The notes under the pieces were generated by a model. The model ran no database searches. It worked only from the letters and a program-made list of their open reading frames with translations, and was not told where the DNA came from. Both the position numbers and the translations under genes were made by a program. A stretch of DNA of 47,325 nt from Bradyrhizobium sp. AT1 (GTDB lineage Bacteria > Pseudomonadota > Alphaproteobacteria > Rhizobiales > Xanthobacteraceae): NCBI RefSeq assembly GCF_001590795.1, contig NZ_JXDL01000001.1, forward strand, positions 983,658 to 1,030,982, read 5' to 3'. Positions 10,030 to 20,244 of this stretch are shown piece after piece; the stretch's first letter is position 1; each line of letters opens with the position of its first letter.

Positions 10030-11411
10030 GCACGATCGGCACGCACGAAGATCCCTATTGCCTGCGCTCGCGGCTGAGCTGGCGCCTGCTCTCGCTCCAG
10101 GCCGCGCTGCTCCTTGCACTGGTGGCTGTCGTGGTCGGAGCGTTGTGCGCCTCCGGCTTCGTGCTCGCCGAGCGCGACGAAGACCGCGTCATCGACGTGG
10201 TTCAGCGCGCGCTCGCGCGCGACACGCAGGGCGGATTGACTCTGCGGCCGACGGCCGAGCTTCAGCAATTGCGCGACGAGACACCCGACCTCTGGTTCCT
10301 GGTGCGCGACCGCCAGGGTCGCTCACTGAGCGAAGGCATCGTGCCGGCCGAATTCGCCGCGATCGGCAGCGGCCTCGACCAGATCAGTCAGGCGCGGCTC
10401 GGCTGGCAGTTGTTCGAGGACGATCCGCGCAAGCCGGCCGCGCGGCTGAAGCGGGTCGACACCGATGCTGGCAACGTGCAGATCGTCACGGCGACACAAG
10501 GGCGTCTGACCGGCGCCAAGGCGTTGTTCACGACATCCCTTGCATTCCTCGGAATCGCCTTGCCCGGCCTGCTGCTAATGGGAACGGCGACGTTCATTGC
10601 GACGCCGATGATCGTGCGGCGCGCATTCCGGGGGCTCGATTCCGCGGCGGACGAGGCCAGGCGCATCGATATCCACCAGCGCGGCACACGGCTGCCGGTG
10701 GAGCGTATTCCGCTTGAGGTCATGCCGCTCGTGACCGCGATCAACGACGCACTGGCGCGGCTCGATCAGGGCTATGCCCGACACAGGCGCTTCGTTGCCG
10801 ATGCTGCGCATGAGCTGCGCACGCCAATCGCAATCCTGAACACGCGCCTGGAGTCGCTCAGCCCCGGGCCCGACAAGAGCCGCCTGCTGGAGGACGCCGC
10901 GCGGCTGGCGACGCTTGCCGAGCAATTGCTCGACATCCAGCGGCTCGACCGCTGCGGCCATCCGTTCACGCGCGTCAATCTTGCCGCCGTTGCGCAAGGC
11001 GTCGCCGCCGACCTTGCCCCGCTCGCGATCTCGGCTGGCTACGAACTTGCGCTCGATGCGCCAGCGACACCGGTCGAGACGATGGGCGATGCGGCCGCGC
11101 TCGAGCGCGCGCTGACGAACCTCGTGCAGAACGCGATCCAGCACGGCCCGCGCCACGGCACGATCGGAATTCGCGCCAGCAGGCCCGCGGGCATCGAGGT
11201 CACCGACGAGGGCGTCGGAATTCCCGCCGATCAGCGCGACCAGATCTTCGAGCCGTTCTATCGGCTGACGCCGCTCGATCGCGGTGCCGGCCTCGGCCTC
11301 AACATGGTGCGCGAGATCGTGCAGCTGCATGGCGGCCACGTCTCGGTAACGGACGCGCCGGACGGCGGGGCCTGCTTCAGGATGACGCTGCCGGAGGTGC
11401 GACAGAGCTAA
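10026..11411 (+). CDS. Membrane sensor histidine kinase
   Basis: The protein has 461 residues. Membrane helices at about 22-48 and 167-193 enclose a periplasmic sensor of about 120 residues. A HAMP-like linker follows (residues 194-245). The phosphorylated His is H262 in FVADAAHELRTPIAIL. The catalytic domain shows the N box (LTNLVQNAIQHGP), G1 (VTDEGVGIP), F (IFEPFYR) and G2 (GAGLGLNMV). It is the cognate kinase of the preceding regulator, with overlapping genes. No recognisable sensor fold or ligand motif is seen in the periplasmic part, so the signal is unknown. The downstream methyltransferase suggests a membrane or lipid-related stimulus. Confidence 0.95.
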   Translation: MSTIGTHEDPYCLRSRLSWRLLSLQAALLLALVAVVVGALCASGFVLAERDEDRVIDVVQRALARDTQGGLTLRPTAELQQLRDETPDLWFLVRDRQGRSLSEGIVPAEFAAIGSGLDQISQARLGWQLFEDDPRKPAARLKRVDTDAGNVQIVTATQGRLTGAKALFTTSLAFLGIALPGLLLMGTATFIATPMIVRRAFRGLDSAADEARRIDIHQRGTRLPVERIPLEVMPLVTAINDALARLDQGYARHRRFVADAAHELRTPIAILNTRLESLSPGPDKSRLLEDAARLATLAEQLLDIQRLDRCGHPFTRVNLAAVAQGVAADLAPLAISAGYELALDAPATPVETMGDAAALERALTNLVQNAIQHGPRHGTIGIRASRPAGIEVTDEGVGIPADQRDQIFEPFYRLTPLDRGAGLGLNMVREIVQLHGGHVSVTDAPDGGACFRMTLPEVRQS

Positions 11412-11436
11412 TCGAATTGGTCTTCGCGTCCGACAG

Positions 11437-11454
11437 CGCAATGCTGTCGCAATG
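11437..11454 (+). promoter_or_regulatory. Direct-repeat operator upstream of the methyltransferase gene
   Basis: CGCAATG occurs at 11437-11443 and 11448-11454 with the same 11-base period as the box at 9292-9309, and the two 18-mers differ at one base in the spacer. A poor -10 candidate (GACACT, 11464-11469) follows at about 10 bases, as expected for a promoter needing an activator. This makes the methyltransferase gene a probable target of the adjacent response regulator. Confidence 0.6.
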
Positions 11455-11518
11455 CGCTCCCGCGACACTGCATGCGCCGCACCTCCAATGAGGTGCAAAC
11501 CAAGATCCCGGAGTGCGC

Positions 11519-12181
11519 ATGCCCAACGATTTTCTTTCCTTCTTTCTGTCCTGGATGTCGTCCCCGCGTCGGGTCGGCGCGATCGCACCATCGGGCGCGG
11601 CACTCGCCGATCTCATCACGCGCGAGATCAGTACAACGACGGGGCCGATCCTCGAGCTCGGTCCCGGCACCGGCGCGTTCACCTACAAGCTGCTCAAACG
11701 CGGCGTCCGTCCGCAGGATCTCACGCTGATCGAATACGGCTCCGACTTCATGAAGCTCTTGCAGATGCGCTTTCCCGGTTCGCGCGTGCTGTGGATGGAC
11801 GCAGGCCGGCTCGCGACCGAGCACCTCTATGACGGCGCCCCTGTCGGCGCGGTCGTGAGCGGCCTGCCGCTGCTCAACATGAGCAGGCGCAAGGTGATCT
11901 CGATCCTCAGCGGCGCGTTCAGCTATGTCCGCCCCGGCGGCGCCTTCTACCAGTTTACCTACGGCATGAGCTGCCCGGTGCCGCGGCCCGTGCTCGACCG
12001 GCTGGGCCTGCGCGCAAAGCTCGTGGATCGGGCTCTGCTGAACGTGCCGCCCGCCGCCGTCTACAGGCTGACACGGCGGCCGCAAATGAAGCTGATTGCG
12101 GGATCGCTTGCACCTGAACCTTCGGCACAGGTCGCGTTGGAGCCGACGCATCCCGCGCGCGACGACTCCGCCGCGCGCTGA
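11519..12181 (+). CDS. Rhizobial PmtA-like phospholipid N-methyltransferase (SAM-dependent)
   Basis: The 220-residue protein has a class I SAM-binding fold. Motif I is ILELGPGTGAFTYKLL, followed by LIEYGSDFMKLLQMRFPGS and the acidic turn of motif II. SSPRRVGAIAPSG before motif I and VVSGLPLLNMSRRK after it match the rhizobial (Agrobacterium/Sinorhizobium-type) PmtA group. That group methylates phosphatidylethanolamine towards phosphatidylcholine at the membrane. GGAG lies 5 bases before the ATG at 11519. A GTG at 11513 is an alternative. It lies 107 bases after the kinase gene with its own operator-like repeat. Confusion with rRNA adenine dimethyltransferases is possible, but the GLPLLN motif argues for PmtA. 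Bradyrhizobium is known to carry several Pmt enzymes, so the exact step is uncertain. Confidence 0.78.
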   Translation: MPNDFLSFFLSWMSSPRRVGAIAPSGAALADLITREISTTTGPILELGPGTGAFTYKLLKRGVRPQDLTLIEYGSDFMKLLQMRFPGSRVLWMDAGRLATEHLYDGAPVGAVVSGLPLLNMSRRKVISILSGAFSYVRPGGAFYQFTYGMSCPVPRPVLDRLGLRAKLVDRALLNVPPAAVYRLTRRPQMKLIAGSLAPEPSAQVALEPTHPARDDSAAR

Positions 12182-12185
12182 GCGA

Positions 12186-13829
<1,644 letters not shown>

Positions 13830-13983
13830 CTAATCCCCAAAATTCGATTCGCCAAAGCGATTCGTATTCCGCCCCGAAGATTCTGCGGGCCTGTGGGTGA
13901 GCCAAAACGAAGAGTGGTGACAGTGCCTTGATGGGGATTGTTGATGCAGGACGGTAGCAGCCGCCCTGCATGGCCCCCCTGCT

Positions 13984-14370
13984 TTATTGCGAGCGCGGCA
14001 CCTGCGGGCCGGTCGGAGCCGGCGCCTGCTGCTGCTCGTCCGCCTTCTTCAGCGAATCCAGGATGCCACCCGAGGTCGGCGGCGCGATCGGCGAGCCGCC
14101 GGCCGGCTGGCCCTGCGAGGCCGGGGTGCCGATGATCGACGACGGCGCACGGCTGTAGCCCGCGTGCCAGGACAGGAACATGCTGGTGAGGAAGAAGCCC
14201 GCGGCCAGAATCGCGGTGGTCCGCGTCAAAAGGTTCGCGGTGCCCCGGCTCGACATGAAGCCCGCGCCCCCGCCCATGCCGAGGCCTCCGCCTTCCGATT
14301 TCTGCAGCAGGACGGCGCCGATCATGACGGCGACGATCATGAGGTGGATGACGATGACAACGGTCTGCAT
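13984..14370 (-). CDS. secG: Preprotein translocase subunit SecG
   Basis: The 128-residue protein has two hydrophobic helices: TVVIVIHLMIVAVMIGAVLLQ and, after the glycine-rich loop SEGGGLGMGGGAGF, TTAILAAGFFLTSMFLSW. This is the SecG signature. SecG assists SecYE during protein export in the inner membrane. A long Pro/Ala/Gly-rich tail with no evident domain follows, as is usual in alphaproteobacteria. GAAGGG precedes the ATG. It lies between tpiA and pyrG on the same strand, the conserved rhizobial order tpiA-secG-pyrG. Confidence 0.95.
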   Translation of the reverse strand: MQTVVIVIHLMIVAVMIGAVLLQKSEGGGLGMGGGAGFMSSRGTANLLTRTTAILAAGFFLTSMFLSWHAGYSRAPSSIIGTPASQGQPAGGSPIAPPTSGGILDSLKKADEQQQAPAPTGPQVPRSQ

Positions 14371-14453
14371 AGTGCCCTTCCGTCACAAGCGGGCGGCGCC
14401 TGACGGCGGCCGATCGCGCTTCGCGGGTTTTCCTGAAGTTGCGCGGTGTTACA

Positions 14454-14484
14454 CGATCGGAGGGGGCATTGCCACCCCCGATCG
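14454..14484 (-). terminator. Bulged hairpin downstream of tpiA
   Basis: CGATCGG-A-GGGGG and CCCCCGATCG pair around CATTGCCA with a small bulge, 26 bases beyond the tpiA stop. No T-run follows on the minus strand, so it may stabilise a 3' end or attenuate read-through into secG. Confidence 0.35.
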
Positions 14485-14509
14485 GGTCCGGACCAACGGT
14501 TTGAATGAG

Positions 14510-15265
14510 TTAGGGGCAGCCTTTGGCAATCGCAAGGAAATCGGCCGCCTTCAGGCTGGCACCACCGACCAGCGCGCCATTCACGTTCTTGACTGCCATC
14601 AGCTCGGCGGCGTTCGAGGGCTTGACCGAGCCGCCATAGAGGATGCGCATCTTGCTCCCATCGGCCTTGAAGCGGGAGGTCAGGAGTTCCCGGATAAATC
14701 CATGAATCTGCTCGACATCCTGGGCCGTGGGGGTCAGGCCGGTGCCGATCGCCCAGACCGGCTCATAGGCCACGACGAGATTCGCGGCGGTCGAGCCGTC
14801 AGGCAGCGAGCCGGCGAGCTGGCCGCGCAGAATGTCCAGGGTCTGGCCGGCGTCGCGCTGGGCCTGGGTCTCGCCGATGCAGACGATCGCAATTGCCCCG
14901 GCGCGCCAGGCGGCTTCGGCCTTCTGGCGGATCAGGCCATCGCCCTCACCGTGATCGGCCCGGCGCTCGGAATGGCCAACGATGATGGCGGTTGCGCCCG
15001 CATCTACCAGCATTTCGGCGGCGATATCGCCGGTATGGGCGCCGGAGGCCTTGGGATGGCAATCCTGGGCCCCCACCGCGACCTTCTTGCCCGCCGCCTT
15101 CCCGGCGAAGGCCGCAACCAGGGTCACGGGCGGGCAGACCAGCAGGTCGGCCTTGGCGGCCACATCTGCCGCGCCGCTGAGCATGGCGTCGAACTCGGCA
15201 GCCTGGGCCTTCAGGCCGTTCATTTTCCAATTGCCGGCGATCAGAGGGCGGATAGCGTCGGTCAT
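14510..15265 (-). CDS. tpiA: Triosephosphate isomerase
   Basis: TpiA interconverts dihydroxyacetone phosphate and glyceraldehyde 3-phosphate. The 251-residue protein shows every landmark: GNWKMNG with the catalytic Asn/Lys near the N-terminus, [23 protein letters not shown], the catalytic His in IIVGHSERR, the catalytic Glu in [13 protein letters not shown] with flexible loop 6, and [12 protein letters not shown] for phosphate binding. It is divergent from ppiD. Confidence 0.98.
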   Translation of the reverse strand: MTDAIRPLIAGNWKMNGLKAQAAEFDAMLSGAADVAAKADLLVCPPVTLVAAFAGKAAGKKVAVGAQDCHPKASGAHTGDIAAEMLVDAGATAIIVGHSERRADHGEGDGLIRQKAEAAWRAGAIAIVCIGETQAQRDAGQTLDILRGQLAGSLPDGSTAANLVVAYEPVWAIGTGLTPTAQDVEQIHGFIRELLTSRFKADGSKMRILYGGSVKPSNAAELMAVKNVNGALVGGASLKAADFLAIAKGCP

Positions 15266-15488
15266 GTCGATTTCCAGCGAAATGAGGTTTGCGCATGCGC
15301 TAGCAGAGCTGCCGCGGCAGTTCCAGAGACCAGAGGCCTTTAACCGCAGTCTCCAGCGGTCGCCGGACCTGAGGTTGCGGGGGGAAAGCCGCCACTTTAT
15401 GATGATGGATCAATTTGGTGAGGCGCTTTTGCTGAATTTGCATTAAGACGCGCTCCCGTTCCCCTCCTGCTCAAACAAGTTGGACCAA

Positions 15489-17390
15489 ATGCTTCGAGGA
15501 ATGCGCAAGGCCTCATCAAACTGGCTCGGCAAAACCATAATGGCCGTGGTGATGGGCGTGTTGATCGTCAGTTTCGGCATTTGGGGCATCGCCGACATCT
15601 TCAAGGGCTTCGGGCAGTCCACGGTGGCCAAGATCGGCAGCACCGAGATTTCGCTGAACGAGTTCCGCCAGATCTACACCGACCGCCTGCAACAGATCAG
15701 CCGCCAGTTCGGCCGTCCGCTGACACCCGACCAGGCGCGCGCCTTCGGCCTCGACCGCCAAGTGCTGCAGCAGACCATCGCGGAAGCCGCCCTCGACGAG
15801 GAAGCGCGCCGGCTCCGACTAGGTCAGTCCGACGAGCAGATCCGCCAGCTCATCATGAACGATCCCAACTTCAAGGGCGTCGGCGGCAATTTCGATGCGA
15901 TCCGCTTCCAGGCCATGATCCGCAATTTCGGCTATACCGAGCAGCGCTACGTCGCCGAACAGCGCAAGGTGTCGCTGCGCCGGCAGATCACCGGCACGAT
16001 CGGCGCAGGCCTCGAACCGCCGAAGACCATGCTCGACGTGCTGACGCGCTTCCAGAACGAGCAGCGCGCCATCGAATTCGTCAGGCTCGACGCCGCCCAG
16101 GCAGGCACCATCGATGCGCCCTCGCCCGAGACGCTCGCCGCCTATTTCGAGGATCACAAGGTCCAGTTCCGCGCGCCCGAATATCGCAAGATCGCCTTCG
16201 TCATGGTCTCGCCTGAAGAGATCGGCAAATGGAGCGAGGTCTCGGACGAGGACGCCAAGAAGGCGTTCGAGCAGCGCAAGGACCGGCTCGGCACGCCGGA
16301 GAAGCGCCAGATCCAGCAGCTCGTGTTTCCGAACGTCGCCGACGCGCAGGCCGCCCGCGAGCGCCTCGTCGGCGGCATGTCGTTCGAGGACCTCGGCAAG
16401 GAGCGCGGGCTGAACGCCTCCGACATCGACCTCGGCCTCGTCACCAAATCTTCGCTGGATGCCGTGGTTGGCGAAGCCGCCTTCGCGCTTCCCGCCGGCG
16501 AGATCAGCCAGCCGATCCAGGGGGCGCTCGGCACGTCCATCGTCAAGGTCGACAAGATCGAGCCGGGCAAGGAGGCGGATTACGCCAGCGCCGTCGGCGA
16601 CATCAAGCGCGAGATCGCCACCGAGCGCGCGCGCGTCAAGGTCGCCGAGCTCCGCGACAAGATGGAAGACGAGCGTGGCGGCGGCGCCAGCGTGATCGAC
16701 GCGGCGCAGAAGCTCGGCCTCACCGCCATGACCATCGACGCCGTTGACCGCTCCGGCCGCGCCCCGAACGGTCAGCCGATCGCCAACATTCCGCAAGGCC
16801 TCGACGTGGTGTCGCAGGCCTTCAACACCGATGTCGGCGTCGACAACGACTCGATCTCGTTCAAGGGCGGCTATGTCTGGTACGACGTGCTCGCCATCAC
16901 GCCCTCGCGCGACCGCAATCTCGACGAGGTCCGCGACCAGGTCGAGGCGCGCTGGCGCCAGGACCAGATCGCGGCCAAGCTGAAGGCCAAGGCGACCGAG
17001 ATGGTGCAGAAGCTCGAAGCGGGCGGCAAGCTCGCCGATGAAGCCGCAGCGATCGGCGCCAAGGTCGAGACCGCGACCGGCTTCAAGCGCGACGACACGC
17101 CCGCCGGCGTGCCCGCGGCGGTCGTGACGGCCGCCTTCCGCACCGCCAAGGACGGCGTCGGGCAGACGGCTGTCAGCGGCGGTAGCGAGGTCATCGTCTT
17201 CCGCCTCACCGACATCGTCGATCCCGCGGTCGATGCCGCCTCCGACGCGTTCAAGAAGCTGAAGGAAAGCCTCGACCGCGCCCAGACCGAGGAGCAGGTC
17301 GCTTCCTACGTCAACAAGCTTGAAACCGACATCGGGACCACCATTAATCAGGCCGCCTTCGCGCAGGTGACCGGCGCGAACCAGCAGTAA
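15489..17390 (+). CDS. PpiD-like membrane-anchored peptidyl-prolyl isomerase/chaperone
   Basis: The protein has 633 residues. It has a short cytoplasmic N-terminus (MLRGMRKASSNWLGK), one membrane helix (TIMAVVMGVLIVSFGIWGIADIF), then a large periplasmic part. That part starts with a SurA_N-like helical chaperone region (VAKIGSTEISLNEFRQIYTDRLQQISRQFGR). A parvulin-like domain follows at about 270-370 (EKRQIQQLVFPNVADAQAA to AGEISQPIQGALGTSIVKVDKI), then a second helical region. PpiD assists folding of proteins leaving SecYEG, and secG lies nearby. TTG at 15480 and ATG at 15501 are alternative starts. It precedes trpD by 14 bases, the conserved rhizobial arrangement. Confidence 0.9.
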   Translation: MLRGMRKASSNWLGKTIMAVVMGVLIVSFGIWGIADIFKGFGQSTVAKIGSTEISLNEFRQIYTDRLQQISRQFGRPLTPDQARAFGLDRQVLQQTIAEAALDEEARRLRLGQSDEQIRQLIMNDPNFKGVGGNFDAIRFQAMIRNFGYTEQRYVAEQRKVSLRRQITGTIGAGLEPPKTMLDVLTRFQNEQRAIEFVRLDAAQAGTIDAPSPETLAAYFEDHKVQFRAPEYRKIAFVMVSPEEIGKWSEVSDEDAKKAFEQRKDRLGTPEKRQIQQLVFPNVADAQAARERLVGGMSFEDLGKERGLNASDIDLGLVTKSSLDAVVGEAAFALPAGEISQPIQGALGTSIVKVDKIEPGKEADYASAVGDIKREIATERARVKVAELRDKMEDERGGGASVIDAAQKLGLTAMTIDAVDRSGRAPNGQPIANIPQGLDVVSQAFNTDVGVDNDSISFKGGYVWYDVLAITPSRDRNLDEVRDQVEARWRQDQIAAKLKAKATEMVQKLEAGGKLADEAAAIGAKVETATGFKRDDTPAGVPAAVVTAAFRTAKDGVGQTAVSGGSEVIVFRLTDIVDPAVDAASDAFKKLKESLDRAQTEEQVASYVNKLETDIGTTINQAAFAQVTGANQQ

Positions 17391-17404
17391 GTTGAAAGCA
17401 CGCG

Positions 17405-18418
17405 ATGGACGACCTGAAATCGATCATTGGAAAAGTGGCGACCGGCGCCAGCCTGTCGCGTGACGAAGCCGCCTCAGCCTTCGACGCCATGATGAGCGGC
17501 GAGGCTACGCCCTCGCAGATGGGCGGCCTGTTGATGGCGCTGCGCGTCCGCGGCGAAACCGTGGACGAGATCACCGGCGCCGTGACGGCGATGCGTTCCA
17601 AGATGCTGACCGTGACGGCACCGCCCGACGCCGTCGACATCGTCGGCACCGGCGGCGACGGCTCCGGCTCGGTCAACGTCTCGACCTGCGCCTCCTTCAT
17701 CGTGTCAGGGGCCGGCGTGCCGGTGGCCAAGCACGGCAACCGCGCCCTGTCCTCGCGCTCCGGCGCGGCCGACGTGCTGGCTTCGCTCGGGGTGAAGATC
17801 GACCTCAGGCCCGAGCAGGTCGGGCGCTGCGTGCGCGAATGCGGCATCGGCTTCATGTTCGCCCCCGCCCATCACCCCGCCATGAAGAATGTCGGCCCGA
17901 CCCGGGTCGAGCTGGCGACACGCACGATCTTCAATCTGCTGGGCCCGCTCTCCAATCCTGCCGGCGTGAAGCGGCAGATGGTCGGCGTGTTCTCGCGGCA
18001 ATGGGTGCAGCCGCTGGCGCAGGTGCTGAAGAATCTCGGCTCCCAATCCGCCTGGGTCGTGCACGGCTCCGATGGCCTCGACGAGATCACCCTCACCGGC
18101 CCGACCTTCGTCTCCGCGCTCCACAATGGCGAGATCCGGAATTTCGAGGTGACGCCTGAGGACGCCGGCCTGCCGCGCTGCGAGGCCGGCGCACTGAAGG
18201 GCGGTGATGCCGACGCCAATGCGATCGCGCTGCAAAGCGTGCTCGACGGCAAGCCGAGCGCCTATCGCGACGTCGCGCTGATGAACGCCGCCGCCGCGCT
18301 GGTCGTGGCCGGCCGCGCCAAGGACCTCAAGGAAGGTGTCGCGATCGGCACCAAATCGATCGACAGCGGCGCGGCCAACGCGAAGCTGAAGCACCTGATC
18401 GCGGTCTCGAACGGCTGA
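17405..18418 (+). CDS. trpD: Anthranilate phosphoribosyltransferase
   Basis: TrpD transfers phosphoribose from PRPP to anthranilate, the second committed step of tryptophan synthesis. The 337-residue protein has [17 protein letters not shown] (PRPP and Mg binding), [63 protein letters not shown] and [12 protein letters not shown]. It is separate from the TrpG amidotransferase, which is not in the window. The stop is 7 bases from trpC, so trpD-trpC-moaC form one operon, probably with ppiD. Confidence 0.97.
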   Translation: MDDLKSIIGKVATGASLSRDEAASAFDAMMSGEATPSQMGGLLMALRVRGETVDEITGAVTAMRSKMLTVTAPPDAVDIVGTGGDGSGSVNVSTCASFIVSGAGVPVAKHGNRALSSRSGAADVLASLGVKIDLRPEQVGRCVRECGIGFMFAPAHHPAMKNVGPTRVELATRTIFNLLGPLSNPAGVKRQMVGVFSRQWVQPLAQVLKNLGSQSAWVVHGSDGLDEITLTGPTFVSALHNGEIRNFEVTPEDAGLPRCEAGALKGGDADANAIALQSVLDGKPSAYRDVALMNAAAALVVAGRAKDLKEGVAIGTKSIDSGAANAKLKHLIAVSNG

Positions 18419-18425
18419 GCCTGAC

Positions 18426-19247
18426 ATGTCGGACATCCTGACCAAGATCGAAACCTACAAGCGCGAGGAGATCGCCGCGGCCAAGCGCGTGCAGCCGCTC
18501 TCGGCGCTGGAAGCGAAAGTCAAGGCGCAAGGCGTCCCGCGCGGCTTCGTAGGCGCGATCAAGGCCAAGCATGCCCAGGGCGACTTCGCGCTGATCGCGG
18601 AGGTGAAGAAAGCCTCACCGTCGAAGGGCCTGATCCGCGCCGATTTCGACCCGCCGCTTCTCGCCAAGGCCTATGAGGCGGGCGGCGCCGCGTGCCTCTC
18701 GGTGCTGACGGACACGCCCTCGTTCCAGGGCCATCTCGACTTCATGGTGGCGGCGCGCGCCGCAACGTCGTTACCGGTGCTGCGCAAGGATTTTATGTTC
18801 GACACCTACCAGGTGGTCGAGGCCCGCGCGCACGGCGCCGATTGCATCTTGATCATCATGGCGGCGCTCGATGATGCCACCGCGAAGGACCTCGAGGACG
18901 CCGCCATCGCTTACGGCATGGACGTGCTGATCGAGATCCACGACCGCGCCGAGCTCGACCGGGCGCTGAAACTGCGCTCGCCGATGATCGGGGTCAACAA
19001 CCGCAATCTTCGCACCTTCGAGACCACGCTCGCCACCAGCGAGGCCTTGGCGCCGCTGATCCCTGCGGAACGGCTGATGGTCGGCGAGAGCGGCATCTTC
19101 ACGCCCGCCGATCTCGCCCGGCTCGAGCGCGTCGGCATGTCGACCTTCCTGGTCGGTGAAAGCCTGATGCGGCAGGCCGACGTCACCGCGGCGACGCGCA
19201 CGCTGCTCGCGCGCGAGACGGCGCCGCGCGCGACGGGCACGCGCTGA
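18426..19247 (+). CDS. trpC: Indole-3-glycerol-phosphate synthase
   Basis: TrpC closes CdRP to indole-3-glycerol phosphate. The 273-residue single-domain TIM barrel shows [22 protein letters not shown] (catalytic Lys), [46 protein letters not shown] (second Lys), [28 protein letters not shown] and [16 protein letters not shown]. It is not fused to TrpF, unlike the enterobacterial enzyme. The TGA is followed after one base by the moaC start. Confidence 0.97.
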   Translation: MSDILTKIETYKREEIAAAKRVQPLSALEAKVKAQGVPRGFVGAIKAKHAQGDFALIAEVKKASPSKGLIRADFDPPLLAKAYEAGGAACLSVLTDTPSFQGHLDFMVAARAATSLPVLRKDFMFDTYQVVEARAHGADCILIIMAALDDATAKDLEDAAIAYGMDVLIEIHDRAELDRALKLRSPMIGVNNRNLRTFETTLATSEALAPLIPAERLMVGESGIFTPADLARLERVGMSTFLVGESLMRQADVTAATRTLLARETAPRATGTR

Positions 19248-19248
19248 G

Positions 19249-19764
19249 ATGGCGCGCAAGGATATGGCGCGCAAGCCGTCCAAGAAGGCCGTCCCGGCCC
19301 TCACCCATATCGGCGCCTCCGGCGAAGCGCGGATGGTGGACGTCTCGGACAAGCCCGCAACCGAGAGACTCGCGGTCGCGGAAGGGCGCGTCGTCATGAC
19401 CAAGGCGACGCTCGACCTGATCGTATCCGGCAACGCCAAGAAAGGCGACGTGCTCGGCACGGCCCGCATCGCCGGCATCATGGCCGCCAAGCGCACCTCG
19501 GAGCTGATCCCGCTCTGCCATCCGCTCGCGCTGTCGAAGGTGACGCTCGACATCGAGCCCGACGCGAAACTGCCGGGCTGCCTGGTCCGCGCCAGCGTGA
19601 AGGTGACCGGACCGACCGGCGTCGAGATGGAGGCCCTCACGGCCGTGTCGGTCGCCTGCCTCACCATCTACGACATGATCAAGGCGGTCGAGCGCGGCGT
19701 GCGTATCGAAGGCATCCACCTCGTCGAGAAGCTCGGCGGCAAGTCCGGCCACTATCGCGCGTGA
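19249..19764 (+). CDS. moaC: Cyclic pyranopterin monophosphate synthase MoaC
   Basis: MoaC forms cPMP in molybdenum cofactor synthesis, acting after MoaA. The 171-residue protein carries [43 protein letters not shown] (catalytic Lys and His), [25 protein letters not shown] and the C-terminal KSGHYRA. A Lys/Arg-rich 25-residue N-terminal extension precedes the domain, and ATG at 19264 is an alternative start. In related genomes moeA follows directly, but here it lies 15.6 kb away at 35344. Confidence 0.96.
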   Translation: MARKDMARKPSKKAVPALTHIGASGEARMVDVSDKPATERLAVAEGRVVMTKATLDLIVSGNAKKGDVLGTARIAGIMAAKRTSELIPLCHPLALSKVTLDIEPDAKLPGCLVRASVKVTGPTGVEMEALTAVSVACLTIYDMIKAVERGVRIEGIHLVEKLGGKSGHYRA

Positions 19765-19767
19765 TCG

Positions 19768-19932
19768 TTACTTCAGCGACGTGCTGATCGACGTGAATTT
19801 CGCGTTGAGCCTGGAGCCCATGCCGTTGATCACGGTGATGATCGCAAGCGCGATGCCGGCGGCGATCAGGCCGTATTCGATCGCGGTCGCGCCACGCTCG
19901 TCGGCAATGAAGCTCTTCACAATGTTCATCAT
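19768..19932 (-). CDS. Flp/Fap-type type IVb pilin
   Basis: The 54-residue prepilin is the usual Flp size. The basic leader ends in RG, followed by ATAIEYG (the G/XXXXEY processing motif cut by a TadV/CpaA peptidase), then one hydrophobic helix LIAAGIALAIITVINGMGSRL. GAGGG lies upstream of the ATG at 19932, and a second ATG follows immediately. Flp pilins build Tad adhesion pili, but no tad/cpa assembly gene is present in this window, so this is an orphan copy. It is convergent with moaC, with 3 bases between the genes. Confidence 0.9.
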   Translation of the reverse strand: MMNIVKSFIADERGATAIEYGLIAAGIALAIITVINGMGSRLNAKFTSISTSLK

Positions 19933-20244
19933 GATCGTGTCCCTCTTTGCGTCGTTGGCCAATGTTCGCAAATCACGTGCCAATGCACGTTCGAGGATCG
20001 TCAACACGTTAGATGGTTAAGTTTTTCTTGATGACGGCGCGACCGGCAGGAATTGACCGGCATCGCGGGAGCCCCACGGCAATTCCTGCATGGTGTGCGC
20101 CCTGCACATCGATTGCTTTTGTGCGCGGCCGTTCACATCGCATTAACCGCGCTTCCTAACTTCGCCTCCACACCGTTCCCGTAAACCGACGGATGTTTGC
20201 GGGGCCAAGAATTGATCCTGACGTGTGCACGGCAATGATCCAGC
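19933..20244. other. Intergenic region between the divergent pilin and GGDEF-EAL genes
   Basis: No gene was seen in these 312 bases. They should hold two divergent promoters. An inverted repeat GCAGGAATTG (20046-20055) / CAATTCCTGC (20080-20089) with a 24-base loop is the only clear structure. It could be an operator or a leader hairpin. Confidence 0.5.
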
